DNA from: JAIBBG01 sp043748015
Lineage (GTDB): Bacteria; Bacteroidota; Bacteroidia; Flavobacteriales_D; Sanyastnellaceae
Direction of reading: 5' to 3'
Assembly (NCBI GenBank): GCA_043748015.1
Contig: JAYTOA010000052.1
Location: 1 to 15,346, forward strand
DNA length: 15,346 nucleotides
Part shown: one piece after another, positions 14,801 through 15,346 of the stretch
Layout: every line of letters starts with the position of its first letter
Numbering within the stretch: position 1 is the stretch's first letter
The notes under the pieces: generated by a model
Database searches by the model: none
The model's input: only the letters and a program-made list of their open reading frames with translations
Told to the model about the DNA's origin: nothing
Program-made: the position numbers and the translations under genes

Positions 14801-15346
14801 AGCAATTGCAAATTCAATTACAGGTGCAACAGCATCAGTAAGGTGAATAATCTGAATAAACTCCTCAGAGCCATTCTGACAATAGTCGTATGCAGTGTAG
14901 TGACGGATAATATTTCCGGCGCATGAACCAGAAACGTGCTCATCCCAATGATAGATGTCGAATTCATTGCAATTGTCAGTAGCAGTTACAAATGTTCCTT
15001 CGAAGTCATCACAAGGCTTTGTGATTTCAGCTTCACCGGTGATAACTGGACCAGTAGTATCTTGAATAGTTATATACTGATTGAATTCAGCATCGTTACC
15101 ACACTCGTCGATAGCAGTCCATATACGTGTGAAACCATTGTAGCAAGAAGTTCCCCAGAAATCAGTGTCGCTGTATGCATAAACGATATCATCACTGCAA
15201 TTATCAGTAGCCGATGGCTGGATAACCGGAATGATTGCGTCACACTCGTAAGTGTACATGTAAGGCTGCTCATAAGAGAACATTGGAGCATAGTTATCGC
15301 TAACAGTGATCGTTTGAACTTGTGGAGCAGTAGTATTACCACACTC
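11792..15346 (-). CDS. Giant T9SS surface protein of HYR/Ig-like Cys-rich repeats (5' end outside window)
   Basis: The frame is open to the window's right edge. The ATG at 15283 is internal, because the 21 codons upstream of it (ECGNTTAPQVQTITVSDNYAP) continue the repeat pattern. The visible 1184 residues contain eleven repeats of about 75-85 residues with the consensus C...DNC...C...RTWTATDACGN...Q.I.V.DTTAP. Four cysteines per repeat are kept throughout, suggesting two disulphides. These resemble HYR/Ig-like beta-sandwich repeats of adhesins. The eleventh repeat is split by a module of about 180 residues (12209-12750). A T9SS type A sorting domain ends the protein (LSVYPNPATTRALF, LEIYDMTGSKVAD, LATGIYTYRL, RLVIGK). 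The likely role is adhesion, matrix or surface layer (inferred); no enzyme motif is seen. A terminator follows 22 bases after the stop. Confidence 0.93.
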   Translation of the reverse strand, partial: ECGNTTAPQVQTITVSDNYAPMFSYEQPYMYTYECDAIIPVIQPSATDNCSDDIVYAYSDTDFWGTSCYNGFTRIWTAIDECGNDAEFNQYITIQDTTGPVITGEAEITKPCDDFEGTFVTATDNCNEFDIYHWDEHVSGSCAGNIIRHYTAYDYCQNGSEEFIQIIHLTDAVAPVIEFAIADFTIECGSLYVITAPVFSDNCDENLEITPGFSSVLVDCITIETYTFTAVDHCGNTTVSTTVVTIIDTLNPWFENFPADEQVNCDEELPAIVYPQAYDICDSNVDIYYTEEILQGNCPAEQYILRMFRAVDDCGNQVLETQTIHVVDLEAPYFDYEASQLNLSYECDQDAEVIAPITYDNCSTFELTYEDSQEWTEGCYFGFTRVWTATDACGNAASVSQGIFFQDTTAPVVNPYEIAISMPCDQVINAVLISATDNCNEVIITYTDEHLSGGCAGHIIRTYSVSDICGNQTQGLFIQIITLTDTVAPVIVNAPSDLIVECGDEYPAYEPIWNDNCDDELMLSAISGIAYDGCNQIISQVFFAEDHCGNQSSVSRMITIIDTTAPILSNLPADAEYDCSEEFGVANVTAYDVCNGELEVLHSDVIIPGNCPQTYTIERTFRAHDLCGNEAVYTQTISVSDETAPEFTYVPEGGYFSCEVGAPFEQATAQDDCSTFEVTYTDETLFTTIDVDFSETSISLCGTLITRNWLATDACGNTSTATSTYFVYDNVAPTFDQELSNVTVECASEIPAPVEVTATDNCTTAVVSVDTEVLESDDCGNQLIEVTYTAVDECGNTAYTSYFITVLDETDPTLIGCPSNLVLACDEEVPAAAQVSATDNCDQIVNVDFEEFIIGDMPAPGSIADCDLITPVRPANNPCVYPYDWAMALFGMPSAHKWYAVSAGNLVQYPNGSIHLQATLNNVMNPANGWFVDVWFAGGMDWSQWSSQAFPTGFKADCGGEAINHTAWTYFLMQAGEGAELTGFGAYAGSSLNTVHAPANNYFGFQLGDGANNYNGADNGFGGWFTYSGIFNNASVSGAGDFAFELDCCPDYYIVRQWTAVDCSGNASTCVQNITFAGSAGPVNAPVQNQLTNYNERAISNLSVYPNPATTRALFTFTSKNDSMSTLEIYDMTGSKVADVFIGVVEAGIEYKVDYNISKLATGIYTYRLTNGSDFEVGRLVIGK
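12209..12750 (-). other. Domain inserted inside the last repeat of the giant surface protein
   Basis: About 180 residues, from near TPVRPANNPCVYPYDWAMAL to GAGDFAFELDCC. It is rich in Trp, Gly, Asn and Phe (GWFVDVWFAGGMDWSQW, GGWFTYSGIF) and poor in Cys compared with the repeats. Before it stands the first half of a repeat (ATDNCDQIVNVDFEE), and after it the second half resumes (YYIVRQWTAVDCSGNAS). From memory, similar modules occur in other Bacteroidota proteins of this repeat type, but I cannot name a family. It may be a beta-rich ligand-binding or cap domain. Confidence 0.7.

Noticed and set aside
15281..15283. ATG at 15283 as the start of the giant surface-protein gene
   Set aside because: The frame stays open upstream to the window edge, and those codons continue the repeat pattern (ECGN...VSDNYAP), so the real start lies outside the window.

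Overview
The window reads as a chromosomal segment of a member of the Bacteroidota, probably an environmental flavobacterium- or sphingobacterium-like lineage. I cannot place it more finely. The evidence is as follows: two secreted proteins, plus one broken remnant, end in type IX secretion (T9SS) type A sorting domains (YPNPA/GPNPA start, GxY near the end). There is a large extracellular protein of Cys-rich DxxCGN...DTTAP repeats. The base composition is moderately AT-rich, ribosome-binding sites are weak, and at least one promoter-like box fits TAnnTTTG.

Layout. 1-760 holds a small four-helix-bundle (S23/IVS-type) gene on the minus strand, boxed by two inverted copies of a palindromic repeat. 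800-2365 encodes a HerA/YjgR-like ATPase (DUF853). 2366-3715 is a long gene-free stretch packed with repeats: REP-like 'catcccgaagcgaagcgagggat' motifs split over several copies, G+C-rich hairpins, a 150-bp palindromic element and a six-unit 69-bp tandem array. 3716-6636 is a plus-strand block of three genes: a LOG-type nucleotide phosphoribohydrolase, a secreted SGNH hydrolase and YaaA. 6637-7512 is a second repeat region with two more copies of the 150-bp element. 7513-8346 is a secreted FKBP-type prolyl isomerase with a Pro-rich tail and its own terminator. 8395-9504 is a gene-poor stretch with an inverted repeat, a REP copy and a G+C-rich block. 9505-9877 is a frameshifted mini-T9SS cargo, followed at once by a 537-aa T9SS cargo (9864-11477) and a doubtful secreted-protein ORF interrupted by a hairpin cluster. 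11792-15346 is the 3' part of a giant minus-strand T9SS surface protein that runs off the right edge.

How the parts relate. The core genes (DUF853 ATPase, LOG, SGNH hydrolase, YaaA, FKBP) are housekeeping or envelope functions with no obvious shared pathway; only the SGNH hydrolase and yaaA are close enough (13 bp) to look co-transcribed. The right third is devoted to secreted/surface proteins exported by Sec and then T9SS. The most unusual content is the repeat ecology: at least four families of palindromic DNA, one of which brackets a four-helix-bundle gene in a way that recalls rRNA intervening sequences, and another that forms a composite unit present in opposite orientations on either side of the LOG-SGNH-yaaA block. 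I see no rRNA, tRNA, CRISPR array, transposase or integrase gene.
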